Below are positions 7,758-17,239 of a stretch of DNA of 64,000 nucleotides, one piece after another. This stretch comes from Ferirhizobium litorale (GTDB lineage: Bacteria; Pseudomonadota; Alphaproteobacteria; Rhizobiales; Rhizobiaceae), in NCBI GenBank assembly GCA_030028905.1, contig JALDYZ010000002.1:372001-436000 (forward strand), given 5' to 3'. Positions within the stretch are counted from its first letter, which is position 1. The number at the start of each line of letters is the position of its first letter. A program made the translations under genes and the position numbers. The notes beneath the pieces are model-generated. The model ran no database searches. It saw nothing but the letters and a program-made list of their open reading frames with translations, and had not been told where the DNA came from.

Positions 7758-8714
7758 ATGAGCCAGTTGGACCGACGCGATTTTCTTGGCCTGACGGCCG
7801 CCGGCCTGGTCGCCACATCCGGTGTCGGGGCAAGAGCAGGAGAAACCGGCATGAATGAGCAAACCTCGACCTACGCATTGTCGCGTCCGGCCCATGTCGG
7901 GCAGTCGCATCTCGTCGTTACCGACCTGCCGACCGTCTCGGCCTACTACCAGACCATGCTGGGGCTCAAGGTGCTCGAAAACGGCACGAGCGGCCAGGTG
8001 CTCGGCGCCGGCGGCCGGCCGCTGCTGACGCTGACGACCGGCGGCGACGTCCGGCGCGCGCCGCGCAACGCCGCCGGGCTCTTCCACACCGCCTTCCTGC
8101 TGCCGAACCGCACGGAACTCGGCCGCTGGCTGCGCCATGCCGCCGGCAACAACGTGGTCATCGACGGAGCCTCCGACCACCTGGTCAGCGAGGCGATCTA
8201 TATCTCCGACCCGGAAGGCAACGGCATCGAGGTCTATGCCGACCGGCCGCACGGGGAATGGAACTACCACGCCGATGGACAGGTGGAGATGGCGACGATG
8301 CGCCTCGACCTGCAGGCGCTCCACGACAGCGCGCCCCAGGATGCCTGGACGGGCATTCCCGATCAAAGCGCCATCGGCCACATCCACCTGCAGGTCGGCG
8401 ACATTCCGAGGGCTGACGAATTCTACCGCGACGTTCTCGGGCTGGAACTGATGGCGCGCTATCCCGGCGCCAGCTTCTTCGGCTCCGGGCGCTACCACCA
8501 CCATGTCGCCGCCAACATATGGAACAGCCGCGGCGCCACCGCCCGCAGCGACCGCATGAGCGGACTGTCGGACTACACGCTGAAGTTCAACGACAAGGCG
8601 GCGCTCGATACGGCGCTCGCCAAGCTCGACGCGCTGGAAATCGCCACCAGTCGCGACGGCGACGTCGTTTCGCTGAAGGATCCGTGGGGCATTGGCCTGA
8701 AACTCGCGCTCTGA
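7758..8714 (+). CDS. Tat-exported two-domain VOC (extradiol dioxygenase-like) protein
   Basis: A 318-residue protein with a twin-arginine signal (RRDFLGLTAAG, Arg6-Arg7), then two vicinal-oxygen-chelate domains (about residues 46-165 and 195-318) like CatE catechol 2,3-dioxygenase. Domain 1 starts VGQSHLVV with His51 and ends SDPEGNGIEVY, keeping the metal-ligand Glu. Domain 2 has GHIHLQVGD but ends GIGLKL, so the equivalent Glu is missing. ATG 7758 has GGGAG 11 bases upstream; starting instead at the internal MNEQTS would give the usual cytosolic form without the Tat signal. Substrate unknown. Export of a folded metalloprotein fits the Tat signal if the upstream start is real. Confidence 0.75.
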   Translation: MSQLDRRDFLGLTAAGLVATSGVGARAGETGMNEQTSTYALSRPAHVGQSHLVVTDLPTVSAYYQTMLGLKVLENGTSGQVLGAGGRPLLTLTTGGDVRRAPRNAAGLFHTAFLLPNRTELGRWLRHAAGNNVVIDGASDHLVSEAIYISDPEGNGIEVYADRPHGEWNYHADGQVEMATMRLDLQALHDSAPQDAWTGIPDQSAIGHIHLQVGDIPRADEFYRDVLGLELMARYPGASFFGSGRYHHHVAANIWNSRGATARSDRMSGLSDYTLKFNDKAALDTALAKLDALEIATSRDGDVVSLKDPWGIGLKLAL

Positions 8715-8806
8715 CATCTCGAAAACGCCAGCAATATTCGCAACCGGACTTGGAACCGCAGCGCGGTCTGATACGTTAGGCGCTCACTCAATTGGGGGAG
8801 TGCGTC

Positions 8807-9940
8807 ATGGGTGTCGAGATCAATGAGGTGCAACCGGCCCGCCCGACCCCCAAGACATCGGCGCCGGGGCGTGCTGCCGCCGACGTCGAGCCGCCGACGA
8901 TCCGAATCGAAAAAGACGGGCTGGACATTGCCAAGGCCTGGTGCGTCATCGGCATCTTCATGATCCTCGGCATGGCGGTCATTTACCTCATGGCGGCGGT
9001 GCTGATGCCGATCACACTGGCGATCGTCACGGGAATGATCCTCGGCATGGCCGCCGACAAGCTCGGGCGACTCGGTCTGCCTTCGGCGCTTGGTGCAATG
9101 TTGCTGACCGCGTTGGTGGCGCTGGTCCTGTTCATCATCATCAACGCGCTGGCGCAACCGCTCGCCAAGATCGCCGCCAATGCCCCGGATCTCGCCGAAC
9201 AGGCGATGGACCGGGTCATCCCCTATTTGGAAAAATTCCGCTGGTTCCGCATCGCGTCGATGGAAAGCGGGCCGATCTCGATGGAATCGCTGCTGGAAAA
9301 ATCGGCCGGCGTGCTGCAGGTGGTGGCCGGTGGCGTCACACCGGCGCTGGTGCAGGCGCTGATCTTCCTTGCTGCGCTCGTGCTGTTTCTTGCCGGACGG
9401 CTGCAACTGCGCACGGCGCTGATCATGACCTTTCCCGGCCGTGAACAGCGCCTCGCGGCCATCCGCATCCTCAACGCCATCGAGCGGGCACTCGGCTACT
9501 ATTTCTCGACCGCCACCATCATCTATGCCGGGATCGGGCTTGCGATGACGGTGATCGCCTTCGTCGGCGGGCTCAACATGCCGGTGCTGTGGGGCTTCTT
9601 CACCTTCCTGTCGAGCTTCGTGCCGTTCCTCGGCGTCGCCTCGATGACGGTGGCCTTCGCCGCCGGCGGACTGATGACCCACGACACCCTTATCCTCGGC
9701 CTCATGCCGGCCGTGGCATTTTTTGGGGTGCATATGTTCGTCGAGAACATTATTACTCCCGCCGTCATGGGACGTCGGCTGGAGATAAATCCCTTCGTCG
9801 TTTTTGTGGCAATAATCTTCTGGACGTGGATGTGGGGCGCTGTCGGCGCCATGCTTGCACTGCCTATCTCGCTGATTGTCATGACGATAATCGATGAACT
9901 CTGGCCGGACGAGCGGCCCATGCCGCAATTGCCGGGATGA
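8807..9940 (+). CDS. AI-2E family transporter (PerM/YdiK-like)
   Basis: A 377-residue inner-membrane protein of the AI-2E transporter (UPF0118) family. Helix pairs lie near residues 45-65, 70-90 and 105-125, a soluble segment follows (about 130-185), and the C-terminal helices contain the family block PVLWGFFTFLSSFVPFLG and the EN-ITP-VMG-RL-INPF segment near residues 310-330. ATG 8807 has a strong GGGGGAG 6 bases upstream, preferred to a TTG at 8792. The family name comes from TqsA, but most members have no proven autoinducer role; some are Na+/H+ antiporters. The 92-base gap after the VOC gene makes a shared transcript possible but not shown. Confidence 0.88.
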   Translation: MGVEINEVQPARPTPKTSAPGRAAADVEPPTIRIEKDGLDIAKAWCVIGIFMILGMAVIYLMAAVLMPITLAIVTGMILGMAADKLGRLGLPSALGAMLLTALVALVLFIIINALAQPLAKIAANAPDLAEQAMDRVIPYLEKFRWFRIASMESGPISMESLLEKSAGVLQVVAGGVTPALVQALIFLAALVLFLAGRLQLRTALIMTFPGREQRLAAIRILNAIERALGYYFSTATIIYAGIGLAMTVIAFVGGLNMPVLWGFFTFLSSFVPFLGVASMTVAFAAGGLMTHDTLILGLMPAVAFFGVHMFVENIITPAVMGRRLEINPFVVFVAIIFWTWMWGAVGAMLALPISLIVMTIIDELWPDERPMPQLPG

Positions 9941-9988
9941 GGCCAATGTTCGACCCAACCCCGGGCTCCACCCCGGGCGGGAGTTGAA

Positions 9989-11251
9989 ATGCCGAACGAC
10001 GAAGCCTTTTTCGGGGCTGGCCGTCCTTTTTCCGCCCGCCGGTCCTCGCCGTGGGGCGGTGCGGTGCAGCGGCCGTTCTTCCGGCCGATCGACAGGGATC
10101 TCGTGGCCGACGTGGTGGTGATCGGCGCCGGCCTCAGCGGCGCGCTGCTTGCCGAGCACCTGACGGCGCAGGGGCGTTCCGTCTGCGTGATCGATGCACC
10201 GCAGCGCGGGCTTTCGGGTACGGCCAGCAGCACGGCGCTGCTGCGCTGGGAACACGAAAAGCCGCTGCTCGAGCTCGAATCCATCCTCGGCTTCGACAAG
10301 GCCGCTTCCCTCTACCGCCGGTCGATCTCGGCGCTGACCGGCCTGACCGAGCTGATCGCCGGGCACGACATTCCCTGCGCCTTTGTTCCGCGCAGATCGC
10401 TCTATCTCGCCGACCACCGGGAGGATGCCGCCGAGATCCTGGTCGAATACGACCTGCGCCAGCGCGCCGGGCTGCCCTCGCTGCACCTCTCGCGCCCCGA
10501 CCTGCTGGAACAGTTCGGGCTCGACCGGCCGGCGGCGATCCTTTCTCCGGGGGCGGCCGAGGTGGACCCGCTGATCCTCGAACGGTCCTTGCTGTCGCTG
10601 GCCCAGGTCGGCGGCGCCCGTCTGGTCGAGGCGGCCGCGTCCGGGATCACCTCCAGCGGCGGGCGGGTGACGATCGAAACCACCGCTAGCCATGCCATCG
10701 AGGCCAGCCAGGTGGTGCTGGCAACGGGCCACACCGCCCCGGGCATCGCCCTGCCTTCAGTGCATTTCATCCGCTCCAGCTGGGCCATCGCAACCGCACC
10801 CCAGGCGCCCGAGGCGATCTGGGCGGAAAGAGCGCTGCTGTGGGACGCCTTCGACTTCGATCCGCTTTTCTATGCCCGCACCACGAGCGACGGCCGCATC
10901 ATCATCGGCGGCATGGAGGAGGAGATCGACGGCGGTGCGGAAGCGCTGCAGGACCTGAAGACGCCGATGAAGACCGCGGCGCTGCGGGAACGGCTGGCGC
11001 GCCTGACCCCTGCGGCGAACCTTGCCATGGAACAGGCGTGGTGCGGCAGCTACGGGGCGACGGAAGACGGCCTGCCGCTCATCGGGCCGGTACCCGACCT
11101 GCCGGGGGTCTTCGCCGCATTCGGATTCGGCTGCAACGGCATTGCGCTGTCCTTCATGGCCTCGCGCATCATCAATGCCCAGCTTGCCGGCAGCCACCGC
11201 GACTGGTTTGCCGATTTCGCCCTCGACCGCGACATCCCGCGCGGATTGTAG
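9989..11251 (+). CDS. FAD-dependent oxidoreductase (D-amino-acid oxidase/DadA fold)
   Basis: A 420-residue DAO-fold flavoprotein. The FAD dinucleotide motif VVVIGAGLSGALLAEHL is at residues 42-58, after an unusual 35-residue N-terminal extension. The C-terminal family segment GLPLIGPVPDLPGVFAAFGFGCNGI near residues 363-387 completes the flavin site. Family members oxidise amines or amino acids such as D-amino acids, glycine or sarcosine. The substrate cannot be told here. ATG 9989 has GGGAG nearby. It follows the AI-2E gene by 48 bases on the same strand and converges on the deacetylase gene. Confidence 0.85.
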   Translation: MPNDEAFFGAGRPFSARRSSPWGGAVQRPFFRPIDRDLVADVVVIGAGLSGALLAEHLTAQGRSVCVIDAPQRGLSGTASSTALLRWEHEKPLLELESILGFDKAASLYRRSISALTGLTELIAGHDIPCAFVPRRSLYLADHREDAAEILVEYDLRQRAGLPSLHLSRPDLLEQFGLDRPAAILSPGAAEVDPLILERSLLSLAQVGGARLVEAAASGITSSGGRVTIETTASHAIEASQVVLATGHTAPGIALPSVHFIRSSWAIATAPQAPEAIWAERALLWDAFDFDPLFYARTTSDGRIIIGGMEEEIDGGAEALQDLKTPMKTAALRERLARLTPAANLAMEQAWCGSYGATEDGLPLIGPVPDLPGVFAAFGFGCNGIALSFMASRIINAQLAGSHRDWFADFALDRDIPRGL

Positions 11252-11269
11252 GTCACGCGGGGCGCGCCC

Positions 11270-12007
11270 TCAGTCGGCCGAACCGTCGCTGCCCTGCTCG
11301 ACGACATCCGCGAGCCGCACGAAGGTTACGCCCTTCGCCTTCAGCGCCCGGATGCCGTTGACGACGCCGTCGCCGGCGGCGCGGGTCGGCTGGTTGATGT
11401 GGGCGATGACGACATCGCCATCACGGGCGGCGGCGATGCGCCGCTCGGCGGCCCGCGCACCCAGCATGGCGCCGCCGTCGCCATTCACCGAAAAGCCGGC
11501 GATCCTGTAGCCCATGCCGCGAATGGCGGCGATGGAGGACGGGCTGTAGAGCGCGGTCGCGCCGCGGAACCATTTCGGATGCGCCCCGACCGCGACCTCG
11601 ATGGCCGCGGCCCCGCCGGCGACTTCGCGCGTTACCGCCTGCGGCGATCCGGCCGCTTGAATACCGTAGATCGCGACCGGATGATCGACCGCCGGAATGT
11701 GGCTCTCGCCGTGGTTCTCGATCTCGAACAGATCCGGATGCGCCCTCAGAATGTCGAAGGTGCCGGGATTGTGCCGCAGCCAGCGCGCGGTGACGAACAG
11801 CGTCGCCGGGATGCGCTCCTCCACCAGGAGCTTCAGGATGCGCATGTCGGTCTTGCCCATGCAGGCATCGAAGGTGAGCGCGACGCGTGCGCCGCTGCCC
11901 TTCGGCCCGGCAATGTGCAGCTTCGGCTCGACGAGATCCGTGGGCCGGGCCGCAGCCGAAGTGGCGACCATCGCGACAATGGCCGTGAACAGGAACTTGC
12001 GAAGCAT
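11270..12007 (-). CDS. Exported polysaccharide deacetylase-like protein (NodB domain)
   Basis: A 245-residue carbohydrate esterase family 4 / NodB-fold protein with an N-terminal signal peptide (about residues 1-20, cleavage near AAARP). Motif 1 is TFDACMG (Asp47), a variant of the usual TFDD. Motif 2 is HGESH (His99 and His103), which keeps the HxxxH zinc ligands. The later WFRGATALYS and VIAHINQP segments match motifs 3 and 5. Replacement of the second motif 1 Asp by Ala may change metal binding or activity. It acts in the periplasm on an unknown acetylated glycan. It is probably a single-gene unit, converging on the flavoprotein gene. Confidence 0.8.
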   Translation of the reverse strand: MLRKFLFTAIVAMVATSAAARPTDLVEPKLHIAGPKGSGARVALTFDACMGKTDMRILKLLVEERIPATLFVTARWLRHNPGTFDILRAHPDLFEIENHGESHIPAVDHPVAIYGIQAAGSPQAVTREVAGGAAAIEVAVGAHPKWFRGATALYSPSSIAAIRGMGYRIAGFSVNGDGGAMLGARAAERRIAAARDGDVVIAHINQPTRAAGDGVVNGIRALKAKGVTFVRLADVVEQGSDGSAD

Positions 12008-12244
12008 CGGTGACTATCGATCAAATCTGGGGGCGCGGCAAAAGGAGGCGCCATCAGAGTTCTTCAGCGCACAAAGCGCCGGAACTATGGCGAAGAAATG
12101 CACCAAAGAGACACTGCACTACAACTACCGATATCACCTGCCGATCTAGTCACATACATAATCGAATGCTAATTTAGCTTCGCGCGCGACTGGGATCGCG
12201 TGCCTTATCAATTCATATTCCGATATATTCCCTAGGAGGTTAGC

Positions 12245-13684
12245 ATGAATGTCACACGCCGCGCCGTGTCCATCGGGGCACTCGGCCTGCTTGCTTCAAG
12301 TTCGTTATCACCCGCTACCGCCCTCGACGGAGTGCTCATCGATCCCATCGAAGGCACCGACGAATTCTGGACGGCTGTGGACGCATACATTTATGGCTAC
12401 CCTCTTGTCACCATGGAGATGACGCGGCGGGTGGTGACCAACGTGCCCAAGGTCGAGGGGACCAAGGGGCCGATGGGCCAGATCATCAAGCTGCGCGAAT
12501 ACCCCAACGCATCCTTCACCGATGTCACCGCACCGAACGCCGATACGCTCTACACCACGGCATTCGTCGACGTCGGCAAGGAACCCTGGGTGTTTTCGTT
12601 CCCGGACATGAAAGACCGCTACTTCCTGTTTCCGATGCTCGACGGATGGACGACGGTCTTCCAGGTGCCCGGCGCCAGGACGACCGGCGGCGGCGCACAG
12701 ACTTTTGCGATCACCGGCCCCGGATGGGAGGGTAAACTTCCCGAGGGCGTCACGGTATACAAGTCCCCGACGAGCATGGTGTGGATTCTCGGGAGAATCT
12801 ACTGCACCGGCACACCGGAGGACTACAAGGCAGTGCATGAACTTCAGGACCAGTGCAAGCTGGTGCCGCTCAGCGCCTACGGCAAGGAATGGACCCCGCC
12901 GGAAGGCAAGGTCGATCCGGCCATCGACATGAAGACGGCCGTGCGCGAGCAGGTCAACCGCATGGACGCGGTCGAATACTTCACCCTGCTCAGCGAACTG
13001 ATGAAGACCAACCCGCCGACCGCCGCCGATGCGCCCATGGTGGAGAGGATGGCGACAATCGGCATCGTACCGGGGAAGGATTTCGACAAGAGCAAGCTCG
13101 ACGCCTATTTCGTCAAGCGCATTCCGGAGTTCGCGTTCCATCGCATCATGCTGCACTTCAAGTTCAGCGACGGCGACATCAGGAACATCAACGGCTGGGG
13201 ATACACCACGAAGACGGGCATCTACGGAACTGAGTATGTGCAACGGGCGCTGATCACCGCGATCGGCCTCGGCGCAAACCGACCGCAGGATGCCGTCTAC
13301 CCGACCTCGCTGAAATCCGGCGACGGCGTGCTTGCGCGCGCCTACCACGGCTCGGAAAAATACGTTCTGACCTTCCCCAAGGGGCAGTTGCCACCGGTCA
13401 GGGGATTCTGGTCGGTGACGATGTACAACGACAAGTATTTCTTCGTCGAAAATCCGATCAACCGCTACTCGATCAGCCCACGGCAGGACCTGAAGACCAA
13501 TCCCGACGGCTCGACCGACCTCTACATCCAGCACGAAAACCCCGGACCGGACAAGGAATCGAACTGGCTGCCGGCACCGAAGGACAAGTTCATCCTGATG
13601 ATGCGGCTCTACTGGCCCGATGACAGCCCGCCCTCGATCATCGACGGATCCTGGGTGATCCCGGCGGTCAAGAAAGCGGGTTGA
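12245..13684 (+). CDS. Exported DUF1254/DUF1214 protein
   Basis: A 479-residue protein with an N-terminal export signal (NVTRRAVSIGALGLLASS; the paired arginines resemble a Tat signal), then a DUF1254 domain (about residues 40-180) and a DUF1214 domain (about 340-460). Typical pieces are GYPLVTMEMTRR, PNADTLYTTAFVDV, RYFLFPMLDGWT and the C-terminal GFWSVTMYND...NRYSI. The SD sequence AGGAGG before the ATG at 12245 is very strong. Members are periplasmic and of unknown biochemistry. A strong rho-independent terminator follows, so this is a monocistronic unit. Confidence 0.85.
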   Translation: MNVTRRAVSIGALGLLASSSLSPATALDGVLIDPIEGTDEFWTAVDAYIYGYPLVTMEMTRRVVTNVPKVEGTKGPMGQIIKLREYPNASFTDVTAPNADTLYTTAFVDVGKEPWVFSFPDMKDRYFLFPMLDGWTTVFQVPGARTTGGGAQTFAITGPGWEGKLPEGVTVYKSPTSMVWILGRIYCTGTPEDYKAVHELQDQCKLVPLSAYGKEWTPPEGKVDPAIDMKTAVREQVNRMDAVEYFTLLSELMKTNPPTAADAPMVERMATIGIVPGKDFDKSKLDAYFVKRIPEFAFHRIMLHFKFSDGDIRNINGWGYTTKTGIYGTEYVQRALITAIGLGANRPQDAVYPTSLKSGDGVLARAYHGSEKYVLTFPKGQLPPVRGFWSVTMYNDKYFFVENPINRYSISPRQDLKTNPDGSTDLYIQHENPGPDKESNWLPAPKDKFILMMRLYWPDDSPPSIIDGSWVIPAVKKAG

Positions 13685-13700
13685 TGACCGTTTGACTGGA

Positions 13701-13727
13701 GGCCCCGGGCTGTTCCCGGGGCCTTTT
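13701..13727 (+). terminator. Rho-independent terminator after the DUF1254 gene
   Basis: A perfect 9-bp stem GGCCCCGGG (13701-13709) / CCCGGGGCC (13715-13723) closes a 5-base loop and is followed by TTTT. It lies 17 bases after the DUF1254 stop codon. Confidence 0.9.
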
Positions 13728-13816
13728 CGCTCCGGACCAGAATAAACGTGCGAAATGACGCGTCTCTATTGCGGTGGCCAACAGACGACACAGCAGGCAG
13801 GCGGAAGGGAAACGCG

Positions 13817-14401
13817 ATGAGATGGAAAGCGGCAGGCGCCAGCGCGTTCCTGTTTGCCGCGCTTGTCGCCGAGCCTGGTCTTGGCGCGCCGGCGCCAGAC
13901 CTCCAGGCCGCGGCCGGCACCTACCGCGTCACCAGTGCCTCGCGCATCGGCTTCAGCATCGGCCAGGTCGGCGGCGGAGGTATCCAGGGCACGTTCGGGA
14001 ATTTCTCCGGCACTTTCCGCATAGACGGCGGCAATATCGGTCGCTCGACCGTCCAGTTTACCATCTACCCGCAGAGCGTCGTGACCAGGGAGCGGCGGAT
14101 GGAGGATTTTCTACGTTCGAGCGCGGTGTTCCACGCCGAAAAGTTTCCGACCGTAACCTTCCGCTCCACCGCCGTGCGGCAAACCGCCAGCGACCAGGCA
14201 ATCGTCGAGGGCCTGCTGACGGCACGCGGCACCACGCGGCCCGAAACGTTCAATGTCAGGCTGACCGGCTGGAACCGCTCGTCCATCGCTTTCGAGGTGA
14301 CCGGCAGCCTCTACCGCTCGCGCTACGGCATGGATGTCGGCACGCCGGTCTACTCCAACGTCGTCCGCTTCGACATGGATATCAGGGGGCGCAGGAACTA
14401 G
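13817..14401 (+). CDS. Exported YceI-family protein
   Basis: A 194-residue protein with a signal peptide (about residues 1-22), then a YceI-like lipid-binding barrel (about residues 32-190). Typical segments are AGTYRVTSASRIGFSIG, RRMEDFLRSSAVFHAEKFPTVTF and the C-terminal RSRYGMDVGTPVYS. Such proteins bind isoprenoids in the periplasm. ATG 13817 has GAAGGGA upstream; the longer frame to 13748 would bury the signal peptide. It is convergent with the DUF930 gene 18 bases downstream. Confidence 0.9.
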   Translation: MRWKAAGASAFLFAALVAEPGLGAPAPDLQAAAGTYRVTSASRIGFSIGQVGGGGIQGTFGNFSGTFRIDGGNIGRSTVQFTIYPQSVVTRERRMEDFLRSSAVFHAEKFPTVTFRSTAVRQTASDQAIVEGLLTARGTTRPETFNVRLTGWNRSSIAFEVTGSLYRSRYGMDVGTPVYSNVVRFDMDIRGRRN

Positions 14402-14419
14402 ACCGTCGGCCCCGTCCCG

Positions 14420-14800
14420 TCAGTCGTAGAGGTAGTACTCTTCCCACTTGTCACGAGGGACCTGCTTGCCGACCTTGTAGTCGAAATCCTGGACCTTGAT
14501 GTGCTTGGGGCCGGTCTTGCAGCTATAGGACAGGCGGTACCACTCACCCTTGCTGCGAAACACCGCACCCGGCGCCTCGATCGAATTGTTGCCGTGAACC
14601 GGATCGGAGAAAGTGTAGGCGATGACCTTGTCCGGTTTGAAGCCCTTGCCGCCCTTGGCGATACGATCCAGCGCCTCGGTGTCGCAACGCTGCTCCAGCC
14701 GGGTCTCGGGATCAAGCTTCTGAAGTTGCGACACGATGCTCTTGTCGAGGGCAAGGACGGGCGAGGCACTCAGCAGAAGCAAGGCGGCGGCTTTTATCAT
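14420..14800 (-). CDS. Exported DUF930 protein
   Basis: A 126-residue exported protein with a signal peptide (about residues 1-17, cleavage near VLALD), then a DUF930 domain. The conserved parts are QLQKLDPETRLEQRCD, KPDKVIAYTF, APGAVFRSKGEWYRLSYSCKT and the acidic C-terminus. Two cysteines (in EQRCD and SYSCK) may form a disulfide. The family is common in Rhizobiales and has no known function. The 252-base gap on to the oligopeptidase gene holds no further gene that I can support. Confidence 0.85.
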   Translation of the reverse strand: MIKAAALLLLSASPVLALDKSIVSQLQKLDPETRLEQRCDTEALDRIAKGGKGFKPDKVIAYTFSDPVHGNNSIEAPGAVFRSKGEWYRLSYSCKTGPKHIKVQDFDYKVGKQVPRDKWEEYYLYD

Positions 14801-15052
14801 GCAATGGTCAACCTGTTGTTCTTGATGCGCAAACCGTCATCCCGGCACCAGGAACAGCTGTTGCCAGCGAAACCGAGCACGACTCAAGTACCGTGACTTG
14901 GTCGGGCAATGTGGTTACAAGATGGCGTTCCCCGTCACGTCGATGCCGCCCGACCACCCTCCGGCCGGGAGATTCGTTTTGCGCCTTGATGGCAAGGATG
15001 CGCATGTTTATCTCTCTGGAACGACATCAATTCAAGCACAGAGCGAGATCCC

Positions 15053-17170
15053 GTGCCGATATTCCACAAACTCCCCGCCGCCCCCGTCGCTTCGAAGAAG
15101 CCGGTCGAGGACACCCGCCACGGCATCACCCGCGTCGACGACTACGGCTGGATGCGGGCGGACAACTGGCAGGCGATGTTCAAGGATCCGTCGATCCTCG
15201 ATCCCGAGATCCGCAAGCACCTGGAAGCGGAAAACGCCTACATGAACGTAGCGATGGAGGACACCAGGGACCTGCAGAAGACGCTGTTTGCCGAGATGAA
15301 GGGGCGCATCAAGGAGGACGATTCCTCGGTTCCGGTAAAGGACGGGCCCTTCGCCTATGGCACCTTCTTCGTCACCGGCGGCGAGCAGCCGCGCTATTTC
15401 CGCATCCCGCGCGACGCCGACCGTATGGACGAGAGCCAGCGTCAACTGCTGCTCGACGGCGACAAGGAGGCGGAGGGCAAGGCCTATTTCCGCCTGTCCG
15501 GCATCGACCACACGACCGATCACAGCCGCGGCATCTGGGGCTATGACGACAAGGGCTCGGAATACTACACGCTGAAGGTCCGCGATCTCGCGACCGGCGA
15601 GGATCTCGACGACGTCATCGAGAATTCCGGCGGCGGCGGGGTCTGGGCGCCGGACGGCAAGAGCTTCTTCTACACGCTGCAGGACGAAAACCACCGGCCG
15701 TCAAAAATCTTCCACCACATCCTCGGCCAGCCGCAGTCGTCCGACCGGCTGGTCTACGAGGAGAAGGATCCAGGTTTCTTCATGGGTGTCGGCGGATCGC
15801 TGCTCGACGACTTCATCTACATCGACATCCACGACCACGAGACCAGCGAATACCGGCTGCTGTCGACCAGCGACCTGACGGCCGAGCCGAAGCTGGTCTT
15901 CAGGCGCGACCCCGGAACCGAATATTCGATGACCGAGGGCGGCGACGTCTTCTACATCCTCACCAATGCCGACGGCGCCAAGGATTTCAAGATCATGGAA
16001 GCGCCGGTCGACAATCCGGGCAAGGAAAACTGGCGCGAGGTCGTCGCCCACAAGCCGGGCACGCTGATCCTCAACCACATGGCCTATGCCCGCCATCTCG
16101 TCTGGCTGCAGCGTCGCAACGGCCTGCCGGAAATCGTCATCCGCGACCGCGTGAGCGGCGAGGAACACGCGATCGCCTTCGACGAGGAAGCCTATTCGCT
16201 GGGCCTGCAGGGTGCCGCCGAATACGACACCGACGTCATCCGCTTCACCTATTCCTCGATGACGACGCCGTCGCAACTCTACGACTACGACATGGCGACG
16301 CGCGAACGGACGCTGCTGAAGACCCAGGAAGTGCCGTCCGGCCACAACCCCGACGACTACGTGACGCGGCGCGTCTTCGCGCCCGCCTGGGACGGCGAGA
16401 CCGTGCCGGTGACCCTGCTCTACCGCAAGGATGTGGCCCTCGACGGCTCGGCGCCCTGCCTGCTTTACGGCTACGGCGCCTACGGCATCACCATCCCGGC
16501 CGGGTTCAACACCAACTGCCTGTCGCTGGCCGATCGCGGCTTCGTCTATGCCATCGCCCATGTCCGCGGCGGCAAGGACAAGGGATTCGACTGGTACGAA
16601 AACGGCAAGATGGACAAGAAGACCAATACCTTCAAGGACTTCATCGCCGCGGCCGACTATCTGAATCAACAGAAGTTCACGTCCTACGCGAACATCATCG
16701 CCGAGGGCGGCTCGGCCGGCGGCATGCTGATGGGGGCGATCGCCAACATGGCGCCGGAAAAATTCGCCGGCATCATCGCCGCCGTGCCCTTCGTCGACGT
16801 GCTCAACACCATGCTCGATGACACGCTGCCGCTGACCCCGCCGGAATGGCCGGAATGGGGCAACCCGATCCACTCGAAGGAAGAGTATGACTGGATCGCC
16901 AGCTACTCACCCTATGACAATGTCGGCGCCAAGCCTTATCCGCCGGTGCTGGCGCTCGGCGGCTTGACCGATCCGCGGGTGACCTACTGGGAGCCGGCGA
17001 AATGGGTGGCGCGGCTGCGCGAGAAGACCACCGGCGATGCGCCGATCCTCTTGAAGACCAACATGGATGCCGGCCACGGCGGCGCATCCGGCCGTTTCCA
17101 GCGGCTGGAGGAGATCGCCTTCGAATACGCCTTCGCGATCAAGGTGGCGGGCAAGATGCCGGCCGCCTGA
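15053..17170 (+). CDS. ptrB: Oligopeptidase B (prolyl oligopeptidase family, S9A)
   Basis: A 705-residue cytosolic serine peptidase that cleaves short peptides after basic residues. It has an N-terminal beta-propeller (about residues 70-410) and a C-terminal alpha/beta hydrolase domain. The catalytic triad is Ser554 in EGGSAGG, Asp640 in LTDPRV and His675 in DAGHGG. The segment AHVRGGKDKGFDWYENGK matches oligopeptidase B (AHIRGG). The start is a GTG at 15053 with only a weak site (GAGCGAG) upstream. It stands alone, with no obvious operon partner. Confidence 0.92.
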   Translation: MPIFHKLPAAPVASKKPVEDTRHGITRVDDYGWMRADNWQAMFKDPSILDPEIRKHLEAENAYMNVAMEDTRDLQKTLFAEMKGRIKEDDSSVPVKDGPFAYGTFFVTGGEQPRYFRIPRDADRMDESQRQLLLDGDKEAEGKAYFRLSGIDHTTDHSRGIWGYDDKGSEYYTLKVRDLATGEDLDDVIENSGGGGVWAPDGKSFFYTLQDENHRPSKIFHHILGQPQSSDRLVYEEKDPGFFMGVGGSLLDDFIYIDIHDHETSEYRLLSTSDLTAEPKLVFRRDPGTEYSMTEGGDVFYILTNADGAKDFKIMEAPVDNPGKENWREVVAHKPGTLILNHMAYARHLVWLQRRNGLPEIVIRDRVSGEEHAIAFDEEAYSLGLQGAAEYDTDVIRFTYSSMTTPSQLYDYDMATRERTLLKTQEVPSGHNPDDYVTRRVFAPAWDGETVPVTLLYRKDVALDGSAPCLLYGYGAYGITIPAGFNTNCLSLADRGFVYAIAHVRGGKDKGFDWYENGKMDKKTNTFKDFIAAADYLNQQKFTSYANIIAEGGSAGGMLMGAIANMAPEKFAGIIAAVPFVDVLNTMLDDTLPLTPPEWPEWGNPIHSKEEYDWIASYSPYDNVGAKPYPPVLALGGLTDPRVTYWEPAKWVARLREKTTGDAPILLKTNMDAGHGGASGRFQRLEEIAFEYAFAIKVAGKMPAA

Positions 17171-17239
17171 GCCGGCAAACACGCCGATCCGTGAAGCTGC
17201 CGCTCGATCAAATGCGAGCGGCAGTCACGCACATGTCCG

